Assembly (NCBI RefSeq): GCF_007066085.1
Contig: NZ_CP041405.1
Location: 2,604,001 to 2,668,000, forward strand
DNA from: Paenibacillus thiaminolyticus
Lineage (GTDB): Bacteria; Bacillota; Bacilli; Paenibacillales; Paenibacillaceae
Reading direction: 5' to 3'
DNA length: 64,000 nucleotides
Part shown: in pieces, positions 15,697 through 25,611 of the stretch
How the letters are laid out: each line of letters begins with the position of its first letter
Numbering within the stretch: the first letter of the stretch is position 1
The notes under the pieces: generated by a model
The model's input: the letters and a program-made list of their open reading frames with translations, nothing else
What the model was told of the DNA's origin: nothing
The model's database searches: none
Program-made: the position numbers and the translations under genes

Positions 15697-18600
15697 TTAT
15701 GTTGATTTGGCCCGTAATTTGGCCAAGACAACGGCGGCTTCCGCTCGGGAGGTGAACCCCTTCGGCCGGAATTGGCGTTGAGCGTTCCCGATCATAATCT
15801 GTTGTCCGGTTACCCAGTGGACTGCATCTGCTGCCCATACTGAGATATCGGCAGCGTCTTCATAAGCCAGTGCCGACTCTTCAGATGAAGGCACTCTATC
15901 TCCCGCATACACCCGGGCAATGACGGCAGCCATCTGTTCACGCGTTATTCGATCGTCTGGGCCGAAGGTGTTCGCATTGTACCCTTTAATCAAGCCGTAC
16001 TCTTGAGCAATCGAGATCGCTTCGCTCGCCCAATGGCTCGCGGAATCCGTAAAAATGGGTTCTCGATGCATTTCCAGCTTCAGCGCATGGACAAGCAGGG
16101 TTACAAATTCCGCTCTCGTTAACGAACGGCTCGGCCTGAACGTACCGTCGGGATACCCCGCAATGATACCAGCGGCCGCAAGCTTAAGAATCGCTTCGCT
16201 TGCCCAGTGGCCTTCCACGTCCGTGAAGCGAGGAATGCTCCTTGTGCTGTCGCAGGCCCCCTCTGGCGCACACTGCTTGTTGTCTTCGGGTACATCAGGT
16301 TGCTTAGGCTCTTCCTTGTCCTTATGGTCATTATGTTGAGGCACCTGTGCAGGAACCTTGTGATCATCCTGTGGCGATGTACTCCCGCCTCCAAGACTGC
16401 CTCCATTATCGTTGTCATCGACAACCGGACGAACAGTCACCTTCACGGTGCGGATGACTTCGTCAGCCGCATTTCCCGCCTTATCGGTCACATTGTACCG
16501 CAAAACATATTCGCCCGGGATCTGGGTATTCACCTGTCCGGATACGATGATGGAAGCAGAGATATCCCCGTCGGTATTATCTAGCGCGGATGCGCCAGGA
16601 TCCTGGAAACCCGTGCCTTGGACAACATGGATGACCGGTTCGCCAATGAGGATAATGACCGGCTTCTCCCGATCGATATTTGTAATCTCAAGCTGCTTTA
16701 CCGTCTCGTTCCCCGCCGTATCTGTGGCATAAAAGCTAATCCAGCCGTTATCCCGAACTTCTATCGGCTGCGACCAAGGCTCGCCTTCGCTGTGGAAGAA
16801 GGCCGCATCGTGAAGTCCAAGCGCCATCTTGCGATCCGCGATATCAATCGGAGCGTACACGGAAGCCGTTACCGTGACCGGACCTTGGGTAGGCTCCGTC
16901 GGGAATAGAGTCAATGAAATCACGGGCTCCAGCCTATGAATATTGGTCACTTCAATCGTTACGATGGCGGAATTGCCGGCCTCATCCTGGGCATATACCG
17001 TATAGACATCGTTGACTTCGACCTCGAACGAATCCGAGCCCGTAAAGCTAGTTCCGCCGGATTCGAAATAGCTTTCGGGCTGCTTGCCCGCCGCCCATTT
17101 CTGTCTGGCGATAGAACTGGTCCTGTCGCTAATCCGGGCCTCGATCATCACGTTGCCGTTCGTTTTCCCTTCCGGATGCACGGATAATTGGATGACAGGC
17201 TTGTCTACATCGATCTGCTTCACTTCAATATACTCGACAGCCGCGTTACCCGCTTCATCTTGGGCGAAGATCGTATAGTCCCCGTTCGCGCAGACAGTGA
17301 ACCGGGAATCAGCAATCACGGATCCCCCCGTCTCAAAAAAACTCGCTGTCCGGATGCCCTCGCCCCATTTCAGCACTTTGATCTCGCCCGCCTCATGGGT
17401 GGCCAGCACGTTCACCGTAATCGGTTGATTGGTCCACCCCGAGGGTTCGAACGTGCTCTGAATGTGCGGAGGTGTAGTGTTCACATTCGTAATCGCGATC
17501 TGGGCGATCGCCTCATTGCCTGCTTCATCCTGTACATAGACGGTGTAGTCGCCGTTATCGTTCACGATGAAGCTGTTCCCCTCCAGAAGCTCCCCAGCGT
17601 CTTGAAAATAGCCGCTTGGCTGCTTCCCGCGCGCCCATTTCTGGAGCTTGACCGCGATTCCTTGGCCGGTCCCAATCACGACCGAGATCGTCACAGGCTG
17701 GTTCGTCCACGTATCCGGGGAACGCGTCAGCGTCAACTGCGGAGCCTGCTTGTTAATATTCGAGATCATAATCGTTGCGACAGCTTCATTGCCAGCCCGA
17801 TCGGCTGCATAGACGGTATAGGCGCCATTCTTCTGGACGGCAAAGGAGCCGTTGACAATCATTGTCCCATTGCTATCGAAGTAATCGGCTGTCCGGGTTC
17901 CCGCGGCCCATTTCTGCACCTCTACTCCGCTTCCGCCTTCATCCGTAACCTGGGCCGTTACCTGGACATTATCGCGTGTCCAGGCTGTCGGCGCTTGCTT
18001 CAGGACAATAGCCGGCGGGGTGTTATCGAACCGGACCGAGCTGCCGTCGGTCGTCTCCGTTCGCGACTTTACGATAGCGCTGTCCTCTTCTTCGTAGTCA
18101 ATGCGAACAGCAATCTCTCCTTCGGCATCGGCAGAGGTTAGCCGGTAGCGCGCTGTCCATTTTCCGCTCTCTTCCTTCGCTTCAATCGGATGTCCTGCAA
18201 TGGTGACGGTCGCTTTTTTTAAAGGAAAGATGGCAGTAAAAGAAAGCGTCACTTCATGGCCGGCCTTCGCGATGCTCGTGTTGGCAGCATGATTCGATGC
18301 GATGGCGACCGTTCTGATCGAATCGATGTCCAGCGTATAGGTCCCGTAAGAGCGATCGTAGTCCAGTGTTTTGTGCTCTCCTGACCACACGGTATCATAC
18401 TCGCTTAAGGTCCCCCATAAAGCATTGGCCGGAACCTCCGGTCCGATCAAAACATGGATTCCATCCACGCTGTACCTGTATTGTTGATTGGTAATGCCAT
18501 GGCCTTCGCCAAAGGCTCCATCGAAGTTGCTAATCGTCAGCCACTTCAGATCGGCCGGTGCATCATTCCAATTCTGCATCTTAATGAATTGTTTTTCCGC

Positions 18601-18699
18601 GGTGATACCGTCACGGCTGTAATAAAGCTCCACCCCTTCTTGAAATGCGCTGAGTGGAATAAAGCTGACCCAACGCGCATGGAGCGTACCCTTGTCCAC
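15697..18699 (-). CDS. S-layer homology surface protein, main part of a frameshifted gene
   Basis: 1000 codons open from a GTG, but the true N-terminus is in another frame (see 18728-18904). After an unknown domain there are about six bacterial Ig-like repeats of 90-100 residues with the pattern QKWAxGxxxxxYF ... YTVYAxDEAGNxA. A DUF5011-like domain follows (DGDISASIIVSG, about 710-790), then a Pro/Asp/Lys-rich linker and three SLH domains (about 850-1000: FTDVEGHWASEAI, IIAGYPDGTFRP). SLH domains bind pyruvylated wall polymer. The one-base frameshift separates it from its signal peptide, so it may be inactive, a sequencing error, or phase-variable. A terminator follows. Confidence 0.85.
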   Translation of the reverse strand: MDKGTLHARWVSFIPLSAFQEGVELYYSRDGITAEKQFIKMQNWNDAPADLKWLTISNFDGAFGEGHGITNQQYRYSVDGIHVLIGPEVPANALWGTLSEYDTVWSGEHKTLDYDRSYGTYTLDIDSIRTVAIASNHAANTSIAKAGHEVTLSFTAIFPLKKATVTIAGHPIEAKEESGKWTARYRLTSADAEGEIAVRIDYEEEDSAIVKSRTETTDGSSVRFDNTPPAIVLKQAPTAWTRDNVQVTAQVTDEGGSGVEVQKWAAGTRTADYFDSNGTMIVNGSFAVQKNGAYTVYAADRAGNEAVATIMISNINKQAPQLTLTRSPDTWTNQPVTISVVIGTGQGIAVKLQKWARGKQPSGYFQDAGELLEGNSFIVNDNGDYTVYVQDEAGNEAIAQIAITNVNTTPPHIQSTFEPSGWTNQPITVNVLATHEAGEIKVLKWGEGIRTASFFETGGSVIADSRFTVCANGDYTIFAQDEAGNAAVEYIEVKQIDVDKPVIQLSVHPEGKTNGNVMIEARISDRTSSIARQKWAAGKQPESYFESGGTSFTGSDSFEVEVNDVYTVYAQDEAGNSAIVTIEVTNIHRLEPVISLTLFPTEPTQGPVTVTASVYAPIDIADRKMALGLHDAAFFHSEGEPWSQPIEVRDNGWISFYATDTAGNETVKQLEITNIDREKPVIILIGEPVIHVVQGTGFQDPGASALDNTDGDISASIIVSGQVNTQIPGEYVLRYNVTDKAGNAADEVIRTVKVTVRPVVDDNDNGGSLGGGSTSPQDDHKVPAQVPQHNDHKDKEEPKQPDVPEDNKQCAPEGACDSTRSIPRFTDVEGHWASEAILKLAAAGIIAGYPDGTFRPSRSLTRAEFVTLLVHALKLEMHREPIFTDSASHWASEAISIAQEYGLIKGYNANTFGPDDRITREQMAAVIARVYAGDRVPSSEESALAYEDAADISVWAADAVHWVTGQQIMIGNAQRQFRPKGFTSRAEAAVVLAKLRAKST

Positions 18700-18727
18700 G
18701 TCAATAAAAGATACCTTGCTTCCATCG

Positions 18728-18904
18728 CTAATAAAAGTGCATCACGCCGGAAAAGCCGCTTGGCTTGTATACAATCTGTTTGATATATTCCGCCTGGACC
18801 TGCTTCGCCGACACTTGGTCCGGCAGAAGCATAAGCGCACATATAGAGACGAATAGTATGGATAGAGCCAGCCGCAACCTTGTCTTTTGGTCTCTGTTTT
18901 TCAT
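18728..18904 (-). pseudogene. N-terminal signal-peptide fragment of the frameshifted SLH protein
   Basis: 58 codons: MKNRDQKTRLRLALSILFVS then a hydrophobic core and a cleavage site near VSA, followed by IVYKPSGFSGVMHFY and a stop. The ATG at 18904 has AAAGGAGG 9 bp upstream. In the next frame the sequence continues ISDGSKVSFIDVDKGTLHARW into the SLH protein. Removing one T from the TTTT run (AAAA at 18733-18736 on the plus strand) would restore a single frame, ...VMHFISDGS... The complete gene would therefore be 15697-18904. Confidence 0.85.
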
Positions 18905-19024
18905 GTATTTCATCCTCCTTTCCCCACTTTTTGTCGTAATCCATACCAAATTGTAGAGCATCCCTTATGAATCCGATATTCCCCGTTTGAGGGATTTTTG
19001 GCGCATCCGAGCACACGGATCAAC

Positions 19025-19052
19025 AAAAAAAGCTCTCCGAAGAGAGCTTTTA
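19025..19052 (-). terminator. Intrinsic terminator of the 5'-nucleotidase gene
   Basis: On the minus strand AAAGCTCTC-TTCG-GAGAGCTTT is followed by a T tract, 18 bp after the stop codon. Confidence 0.88.
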
Positions 19053-19070
19053 GCGCGAGAATCGGGCTTA

Positions 19071-21410
19071 TTATTTCACATACATCCCATCGACGTATGC
19101 GGTCTTCCCATTGATGGCAATTTGAATCCAGCCGTCCTTTTTACCCGTCACTTCAAGAATGGTTCCTTGCTTGACAACGGCTACGATCTTGCTGTTCGGG
19201 GACGCTTGGTTGCGCACGTTTAAATAGTAGGCTGTGACCGTCACCTGGGTAGCTGGCTTCGCCGGTGTGACCGACTGTGCCGGTTTGCCTGTGTCCGGTT
19301 TGCTCGTGTTCGGTTTGCTCGTGTTCGGTTTGCCGGTGTCCGGTTCCCGTTTATCCGAATTCGTCTTGTCAGATTCAGGCTTCGCCGCTTTGTCCGGTTG
19401 GGCCGGCACCTCCGTTGCAGGCGTTGTGTTCTGTTGGGCCGCTTGATACGCAGCGTTTAACCGGGAATAGAGTTCACCTTTGTTCTTGGCCCCGGCAACC
19501 AATTTCACGTCCACATTGGCTTTCTCGGCAAGCGCCTTAGCTTCATCCGCCTGTAGTTCATCCAAAATGTTAATGGAGGCCACATTCGTATATTTGCCGT
19601 CTTCCGTCGCCGGAACCTTCAGAATGCCCGCATTGACTAGCTCGATGACATCTTTGCGCTCTGGGGCGTCCGTATCGACGCCGACAATCTTCCAGCGATT
19701 TTGCGCCTTTTGCTCCAGCACGCCCTTCTTCTCTTCCTTAATATATTTGATTGACAGGTTGCGGATCGTGCCGCCCATTTCACCGAACGCGCCGTTGTCC
19801 TTGGAAGACCAGAGCTGCTCGAACGTTCTTCCTTCCAGAGCCCCGCCCTGGGCCACAAGCGCATCCATTCGATACGCATTCATTCCGAGCACCAGCGAAT
19901 CGGTTGCCTGAATCGGGGAATCATCCAGACGGCGCAAGTTAGTAATCCGCTGGCCATAAGGCTTCCGCAGATCGATATCATAGTTGATGTTCCCGAAAAA
20001 ATCATTGGTGCTGTACTTGGAGGAACGGCGCTTCAAATCAAAGCTAACCGTCACATCTCCCGGACGCGTGGAGTTAAAATACCCTACAGCCCACTCCATA
20101 TAATCTTTCAGATCTTGGCCTGTTACTTGATAATTCGTTACTTCGCCAAATGTAAATTGATAGTTATAGGCGATATCCTTCTTCTTGATGTCGCCGACAT
20201 CTAGTCTTGCCTTATCGTTATCAATCTGAAAAGCGACGACATCCGCTTGACTGTAATGCTGCATCACATCCGCAAAGAAATCCGACAGCAGCGTTTGTTG
20301 TATCTGAACCTGTGGAATGCCCTCGATTTCGTTGGTCGGAACCAGGTTCTCGCCAACGAGCCGGCCGACAACGGTATTGGCATCTTGACGCGCAAATTCA
20401 TGGAATGGCTTCAGGATCGTCTCAAGCCCCGGATCGGAAGCAAGAACGTTGCCGTCCGCATCTACGACCGGGATCGTATTGGCATCCTTGGACGTCAGCA
20501 CCATCTTCCCGTCTTCCTGGCTAAAATGCAAATCAATGCGGGAAAGATGCGTTCCATATTTATTCGGTTCTGTAATCAATACCCCATTTACTTCTTCTTT
20601 GTTGACCAGTGCATGCATATGCCCGGCAAAGATCGCTGCAAGCTCCGGGTTCCCGTTGGCAATATCCCGCACGCCGGAATGAGGGGTGTTGTTCTCATTG
20701 TCCAGCCCCATGTGCATAACCCCGATCATGACATCCACTTGTCCTGTTAATTCTTCAATCACTTTCTTGGTTTCTTCCACCGGATCGGTAAAGACCAAGC
20801 CTTTCACATGATCCGTTCCCTTTTCGAAGTCGGGGACCAACGGCGTCGTCATGCCGATCAATCCAATTTTGACGCCTTCCTTCTCTATAATCGTATAGGC
20901 AGGAAGCAATCGTTCCCCATTGTCCTTGTATACATTGCCCGCTAACCTTACGCCTTCAAATTGGCTGCTCACCTTGTCCAATACATCCAGCCCGAAGTTG
21001 AACTCATGATTCCCATACGTCCATGCATCATAGCCCATCGCATTCATCGCTACCATCATCGGCGATTGAGGCTCGCTATTGAACAGCTCCGCAGAGTTGT
21101 CTTGAATCATGTCCCCGACGTCCACCAAGATCGTATTCGGATTCTCCTGGCGAATCTGCTGAATGGCGGTGAATAACTGTGTCAGGCTTCCGCTCGGATT
21201 GGGCGCATCCGAGGCATAATCCCAAGGCATGGAACGACCATGGATATCCGAAGTCCCTAACAAGGTAATATGTACATCTTTCTTAGCCAAGCCTTCATTG
21301 GCACCGCTTTCAGAAGCGGCCGCGGAAGTGACGACAAGACTTGTCAGCATCGTAACCGCCATCAACGCGCTCAGCCATTTTTTCCAATTGGATCTGTTCT
21401 GTTTCATCAT
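19071..21410 (-). CDS. Secreted 5'-nucleotidase / 2',3'-cyclic phosphodiesterase with C-terminal SH3 domain
   Basis: 779 residues. A signal peptide ends near residue 32 (SAAASES). The calcineurin-like phosphoesterase domain (about 45-330) shows TSDIHGR, VDVGDMIQD, YGNHEFNFG and GHMHALV metal ligands. The 5'-nucleotidase C-terminal domain follows (about 350-560, with FGEVTNYQVTGQDLKDYMEW). A repeat-rich linker of GKPNTSKPNTSKPDTGKP type leads to a bacterial SH3 domain (about 715-779: YYLNVRNQASPNSKIV...). It probably hydrolyses extracellular nucleotides for phosphate and nucleoside salvage while bound to the wall. Two adjacent ATG codons are possible starts. Confidence 0.92.
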   Translation of the reverse strand: MMKQNRSNWKKWLSALMAVTMLTSLVVTSAAASESGANEGLAKKDVHITLLGTSDIHGRSMPWDYASDAPNPSGSLTQLFTAIQQIRQENPNTILVDVGDMIQDNSAELFNSEPQSPMMVAMNAMGYDAWTYGNHEFNFGLDVLDKVSSQFEGVRLAGNVYKDNGERLLPAYTIIEKEGVKIGLIGMTTPLVPDFEKGTDHVKGLVFTDPVEETKKVIEELTGQVDVMIGVMHMGLDNENNTPHSGVRDIANGNPELAAIFAGHMHALVNKEEVNGVLITEPNKYGTHLSRIDLHFSQEDGKMVLTSKDANTIPVVDADGNVLASDPGLETILKPFHEFARQDANTVVGRLVGENLVPTNEIEGIPQVQIQQTLLSDFFADVMQHYSQADVVAFQIDNDKARLDVGDIKKKDIAYNYQFTFGEVTNYQVTGQDLKDYMEWAVGYFNSTRPGDVTVSFDLKRRSSKYSTNDFFGNINYDIDLRKPYGQRITNLRRLDDSPIQATDSLVLGMNAYRMDALVAQGGALEGRTFEQLWSSKDNGAFGEMGGTIRNLSIKYIKEEKKGVLEQKAQNRWKIVGVDTDAPERKDVIELVNAGILKVPATEDGKYTNVASINILDELQADEAKALAEKANVDVKLVAGAKNKGELYSRLNAAYQAAQQNTTPATEVPAQPDKAAKPESDKTNSDKREPDTGKPNTSKPNTSKPDTGKPAQSVTPAKPATQVTVTAYYLNVRNQASPNSKIVAVVKQGTILEVTGKKDGWIQIAINGKTAYVDGMYVK

Positions 21411-21721
21411 GCTGCTGCTCCCCTCATATCAATTCCTCATCGTTGACGAGCGCCGCTCTCCCATGGGCTGAAAAGCCAGGCTAGCACAGAGTTGGCAGCG
21501 CTTTCGAGAAATACTATACTCCTCCTTGCCGCATCATAGCTATGAATGGATTAACATGCATTTCGTGAAATCCGCCCCTTTTCGAGATGCTAAAGGTTCA
21601 ATTTATCGCGCGGTTGTTCTTCCAACTTGTCATCCCGGAACGGTTGCTTGCGGCGCGGTGAAAGAAGAGCTTCGAATGACGGCGGGACTTCACGGATACA
21701 CTACTCGAAAAAGGAAGGCAG
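21411..21721. other. Intergenic region between divergent genes
   Basis: About 310 bp between the nucleotidase start and the small acidic protein gene. I see no RNA gene, repeat or clear promoter hexamer pair. Confidence 0.5.
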
Positions 21722-22015
21722 GTGCTCCCAGTGATAGATCCATCGGATCACGAGACCGAACATAACCATACCGATGTGTCAACGGTGCAATCGCAGCGCA
21801 ATGACTTGACGGCGGAGGAGTTCCCGGAAGGGCCGTACGGCGCGAGCATCGAATCGGAATCGCTTGGCAAAAGCGCGCCATGGCGCAAGGGGCAGCATGG
21901 CCCGCGCCCGTACGGCAATGAAAATCTGCAATTGCATCAAGGGTTGAAACGGAACTATCCCGATGAAGACCTGATGACAGAGGACTCGCAACGGGAACGG
22001 ATTGAAGATGAATAG
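21722..22015 (+). CDS. Small acidic hydrophilic protein, unknown
   Basis: About 94-97 residues from GTG at 21722 or 21731. AAGGAAGG is too near the first GTG, but AGGTG is well placed for the second. The protein is polar and disordered-looking, with EEFPEGPYGASIESESLGKS and a C-terminus rich in Asp, Glu and Arg (EDLMTEDSQRERIEDE). It has no signal or membrane segment. Similar small proteins of unknown function are common in Bacillus and Paenibacillus. It is convergent with the ABC permease gene that ends at 22040. No function is proposed. Confidence 0.65.
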   Translation: MLPVIDPSDHETEHNHTDVSTVQSQRNDLTAEEFPEGPYGASIESESLGKSAPWRKGQHGPRPYGNENLQLHQGLKRNYPDEDLMTEDSQRERIEDE

Positions 22016-22039
22016 ACCCGCCGGATAAACGGCACCGCA

Positions 22040-22861
22040 TTATCCTTTTATCGATCCGGCCAGCAAGCCGCGAATGAAATACCTCCCCAGGAAAATATAG
22101 ACGAGCAGCGTTGGCAAGGCCGCCAGCAGCGCCCCGGCCATCTGTACGTTCCACTGCACAATCTGGCTGCCCGACAAATTTTGCAGCGCGACCATAATCG
22201 GCTGCTGCTTCTGCGTTGTCATCGTCACCGCGAACAGAAATTCATTCCAGATGTTCGTGAATTGCCAGATACCAACGACGACGAAGCCCGTCACCGAGAG
22301 CGGCACCATCATGTTTTTGTAGATGCCGAAGAAGCCGCAGCCGTCGATTTTGGCCGCTTCCAGCATTTCATTCGGTATCGCCACATAGAAATTCCGGAAC
22401 ATGAGCGTGCAGACCGGCAAGCCATATACGACATGAATGAGGATGAGCCCCGGAATCGAATTATACAGTTGAATGCGCTGCATGAACTGAATCAATGGAA
22501 TCAAAATACTCTGATAGGGGATGAACATCCCGAACAGCATCAGCGCGAACAGCGCATTCGAGCCTTTGAACTGCCACTTGGACAACACATAGCCGTTCAT
22601 CGACCCGAACAAGGCCGATAATAAGGTGGCGGGAACCGCGAGCAGGAAGCTGTTGCTCAAATGCGGATACAGCTTGGACGCAGCTTCATGATACCCCGAC
22701 CAATCGAGGCTCTTCGGCAGCGCCCACATCCGCTCCAGCGTAATCTCGTCCAGACCTTTGAAGCTCGTGACAAGAAGCACATACACCGGCACGAGAAAAA
22801 GCAAGGCCAAGCACGTCAAACCGGCGTATAACGCGATCCGTTGCACCCGCTTTTGTGTCAT
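22040..22861 (-). CDS. Carbohydrate ABC transporter permease (CUT1, MalG type)
   Basis: 273 residues with six predicted membrane helices and the EAA loop [20 protein letters not shown] near residue 170, which contacts the ATPase. It starts directly after the stop codon of the partner permease, so the two are translationally coupled. With 22862-23848 and the binding protein it forms an importer. No ATPase gene is present, so a shared MsmX-type ATPase encoded elsewhere is expected. The substrate is inferred from the binding protein as glucose or mannose-like. Confidence 0.93.
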   Translation of the reverse strand: MTQKRVQRIALYAGLTCLALLFLVPVYVLLVTSFKGLDEITLERMWALPKSLDWSGYHEAASKLYPHLSNSFLLAVPATLLSALFGSMNGYVLSKWQFKGSNALFALMLFGMFIPYQSILIPLIQFMQRIQLYNSIPGLILIHVVYGLPVCTLMFRNFYVAIPNEMLEAAKIDGCGFFGIYKNMMVPLSVTGFVVVGIWQFTNIWNEFLFAVTMTTQKQQPIMVALQNLSGSQIVQWNVQMAGALLAALPTLLVYIFLGRYFIRGLLAGSIKG

Positions 22862-23848
22862 CTATGCCTCCTCCTTCCTCATGCTTGACAGAAGATACGG
22901 GACGATTAGCAGCGAGATAAGCACGAGCATAACCATCGAGATCGCGGCCCCCTGCGCGTAATGATTGCCCCGGAACGTCGTCTCGAACATGTAGACTCCG
23001 GGCATATCCGTGACGAACATCGCTCCCGGACCAGTCATCGCGTAGATGAGATCGAATATTTTCAAGGAAATATGGGTCAGCATAATGATGAGACTGACCG
23101 TAATCGGGCGCAGCTGCGGCAGCAGAATACGCCGGAATATCGTCCATTCGCCGGCTCCGTCCACCCTGGCCGCTTCCTTCCATTCCTCGGGGATGCCGCG
23201 CAGTCCGGCCAGATACATGGCCATTGCGAAGCCCGACAGCTGCCAGACGGTGGCGATGACCACCGCAATCAGAGCGACGGGAAGGCCGAGCTCAATCTGC
23301 CCGAAGCGGAAGCCCGGGATAATGCCGGTGCTGACATACCATTTGGGCACATCCGTCAGCCCGATGGCCTTCAGGATCAAGTTCACCCCTGTCGACGGGT
23401 TCAGGATCCACTGCCAGACGACGCCGGTAACGATGAAGGAGAGTGCCATCGGGAAAATAAAAATGTTGCGGAACAGCGACTCGGCGCGAATCTTCCGATC
23501 GACGAGCATGGCCAACAGCAGGCCGAAGCTGATCGTCACGGCAATGAATAGCAGTGTGAACACGAAGGTATTGCGCAAATCCGATTGGAACCGGAAATCT
23601 TGAAATAGAAACAGATAGTTCTTCCAGCCGGCAAAGTCCAAATTGCGGGCCAGCGTGTTCCAATCGGTGAAGGACACATATCCGCTCCATCCGATAAAGC
23701 CGTACACAAATATCGCAATCGCGACAAAAGAGGGCAGCACCATCAATATCGGCACGAGGCGGCCCCTTCTTCGCCGCCTCGCCTTCCGCTCAGGCTGAAC
23801 GGATCGGCGCAGCGTCTTTCCGCCTATGTCTGCGGCATTCATATTCAT
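22862..23848 (-). CDS. Carbohydrate ABC transporter permease (CUT1, MalF/UgpA type)
   Basis: 328 residues. A highly basic N-terminal tail (RKARRRRRGR) precedes six helices. The EAA motif EEWKEAARVDGAGEWTIFRRI lies near residue 220, and LPQLRPITVS follows it. The gene is second in the operon, 95 bp after the binding-protein stop. It pairs with the downstream MalG-type permease. The N-terminal Arg tract obeys the positive-inside rule. Confidence 0.93.
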   Translation of the reverse strand: MNMNAADIGGKTLRRSVQPERKARRRRRGRLVPILMVLPSFVAIAIFVYGFIGWSGYVSFTDWNTLARNLDFAGWKNYLFLFQDFRFQSDLRNTFVFTLLFIAVTISFGLLLAMLVDRKIRAESLFRNIFIFPMALSFIVTGVVWQWILNPSTGVNLILKAIGLTDVPKWYVSTGIIPGFRFGQIELGLPVALIAVVIATVWQLSGFAMAMYLAGLRGIPEEWKEAARVDGAGEWTIFRRILLPQLRPITVSLIIMLTHISLKIFDLIYAMTGPGAMFVTDMPGVYMFETTFRGNHYAQGAAISMVMLVLISLLIVPYLLSSMRKEEA

Positions 23849-23943
23849 CCCTCCTGAACACGGCAGCCGGCAGCGGAATCCCGCCGCCGGCCCCGGTCTG
23901 CAATGTCCGTCAGAGCCATCCGGGGGCGGCCCCGGTCAGCCGC

Positions 23944-25281
23944 CTACTTGGCGATACCGCTGGATAGCTGGGCGTCGCGAAGCGAGCGGGCCGCTTGCTC
24001 TACGTCCCCGTTCGTCACGAAGATGGTCATCACCTGATTAACCTGAGTCACGAAGCCTTCGGGAGCCGCGGAGCCATGCGCCAGACTCGGCACGAGACTG
24101 CTTTTCTTGAAATCTTCGATTGTGGCTTGACCGTAAGCGTCGTATTTGCTCGCATCCGCATCGATGCGCGCCGGAATCGACCCTTTGAGCGGATTGAACA
24201 CATCCTGTCCTTCCACAGAGCCGAGCACCTTCAGCCATTCCTTCACCGAATCGGCGTCCTTGACGTTCTGAGGCAGGCCGAACGTATCCGTAATGACCAT
24301 GAAGCTGTCCCCTGAATTCGGGGTCGCAATCCAGCCGAAATCGACATTCGCCTGCATTCTCAAATCGGTCGTAAAGTAGCCTTTTGCCCAATCGCCCATA
24401 ATGTTCATCGCCGCCTGACCGTTAGCGACGAGCTGCGCAGCGTCCTGCCAGTTGCGCGCCGCATGATCGTCGTTAATATAGCTGAACATGTGCTTCGTCT
24501 TCTCCAGCGCGTCCTTCACTCTCGCATCGTCGAACGCGATCTCGCCCGTGTACAGCTTCTTGAAGTCTTCCGGGCCGAGCACGCCAAGAAGCGCCGCTTC
24601 GAATACCATCGTCGCGGTCCAAGGCTCCTTGTCTCCAAGCGCCAGCGGGGTGATGCCTTTCTCCTTCAGCGCATCGGCCGCTTGGAAGAAGTCGTCGAAG
24701 GTAGCGGGAGGAGTCAAGCCATTATCGTCAAAGACCTTCTTATTGTAGAAAATGACATTGCCGCGATGGATATTGACAGGGACAGAGTAGATCGCCCCGC
24801 CCTCGCTCACCATCTCGATTAAGTCTTGCGGGAACTTATCCATCCAGCCTTCGCTCGCGAACAGCTCATTCAAGCCCTCCATCTTGCCGGCCGCGACCCA
24901 GCCCGTGTTCAGCTCGGCCCCGCCATGCACCTGGAACGTTCCCGGCGGATCTCCGCCCTGCATCCGGCTGGCGAGCACCGCCTTGGCGTTCGTGCCCGCG
25001 CCTCCGGCCACGGCGGCATTGATGACTTCGATATCCGGATGCTTCTCATTGAACAGCTTAATCAGGCCTAATAGCCCTGCCTCTTCCCCCGCTCCCGTCC
25101 ACCAGCTGAAAATCTCAACCGACTTCTTCTCGCCGGAAGACGGCTTGTCTGCATCTGTCTGTCGTCCTTCCTCCTGCCCGGCCGCCTCCGGCGGCTTCGC
25201 ATCCGAACCGGAGCCGCAGGCCGCCAGGAACAGGCTCATCATACAGATTAGAGAGAGCATCACCAGCATGTTTTTCCTCAT
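23944..25281 (-). CDS. Sugar-binding lipoprotein of the ABC transporter (glucose/mannose type)
   Basis: 445 residues with a lipoprotein signal (SLICMMSLFLAACGSG). The mature part reads EIFSWWTGAGEEAGLLGLIK, then GGDPPGTFQVHGGAELNTGW, PVNIHRGNVIFYNKKVFDD and MNIMGDWAKGYF. These closely follow the GtsA/GltB group of glucose/mannose-binding proteins of Pseudomonas and Thermus. The start was chosen at the ATG with GGGGG 8 bp upstream, just ahead of the signal peptide. It is the first gene of the operon, with a perfect cre 56 bp upstream. The sugar assignment is by family resemblance only. Confidence 0.9.
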   Translation of the reverse strand: MRKNMLVMLSLICMMSLFLAACGSGSDAKPPEAAGQEEGRQTDADKPSSGEKKSVEIFSWWTGAGEEAGLLGLIKLFNEKHPDIEVINAAVAGGAGTNAKAVLASRMQGGDPPGTFQVHGGAELNTGWVAAGKMEGLNELFASEGWMDKFPQDLIEMVSEGGAIYSVPVNIHRGNVIFYNKKVFDDNGLTPPATFDDFFQAADALKEKGITPLALGDKEPWTATMVFEAALLGVLGPEDFKKLYTGEIAFDDARVKDALEKTKHMFSYINDDHAARNWQDAAQLVANGQAAMNIMGDWAKGYFTTDLRMQANVDFGWIATPNSGDSFMVITDTFGLPQNVKDADSVKEWLKVLGSVEGQDVFNPLKGSIPARIDADASKYDAYGQATIEDFKKSSLVPSLAHGSAAPEGFVTQVNQVMTIFVTNGDVEQAARSLRDAQLSSGIAK

Positions 25282-25336
25282 GTCATATCCCCCTTCACGC
25301 TTGGAATTTCGATTGCGGATTTCATCGTCCCTATCG

Positions 25337-25350
25337 TGAAATCGCTTACA
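25337..25350 (-). promoter_or_regulatory. Catabolite-responsive element (cre), perfect consensus match
   Basis: TGAAATCGCTTACA satisfies every position of TGWAANCGNTNWCA. It lies 56 bp before the sugar-binding lipoprotein gene, a typical place for CcpA repression. It is the only clear signal I see in the 330-bp gap between this gene and the YesN-type regulator gene; I could not identify a full promoter. Confidence 0.75.
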
Positions 25351-25611
25351 TTCAAAGTAACATAATTCTCTCCCCTGCCGGGACGCCAAGACCTGCACTC
25401 CTTTGTCATTCAACTGGATTGATTTAAGGAGGGGGAAAAATACGGAGGCGATAGCTGATGAACTAGCACTTATTTGCTGTATTCCGCTTACACGAGGCAA
25501 TTCCGTCCAGACCATGAACGGAATAGGCGATTGCGCTGCAGGGGAACGGGCCGGCCTCTTCGTACGAATCTTTGTGACTTATGCTTCGCCGGCCCATGCA
25601 GGAGCTCGCCG

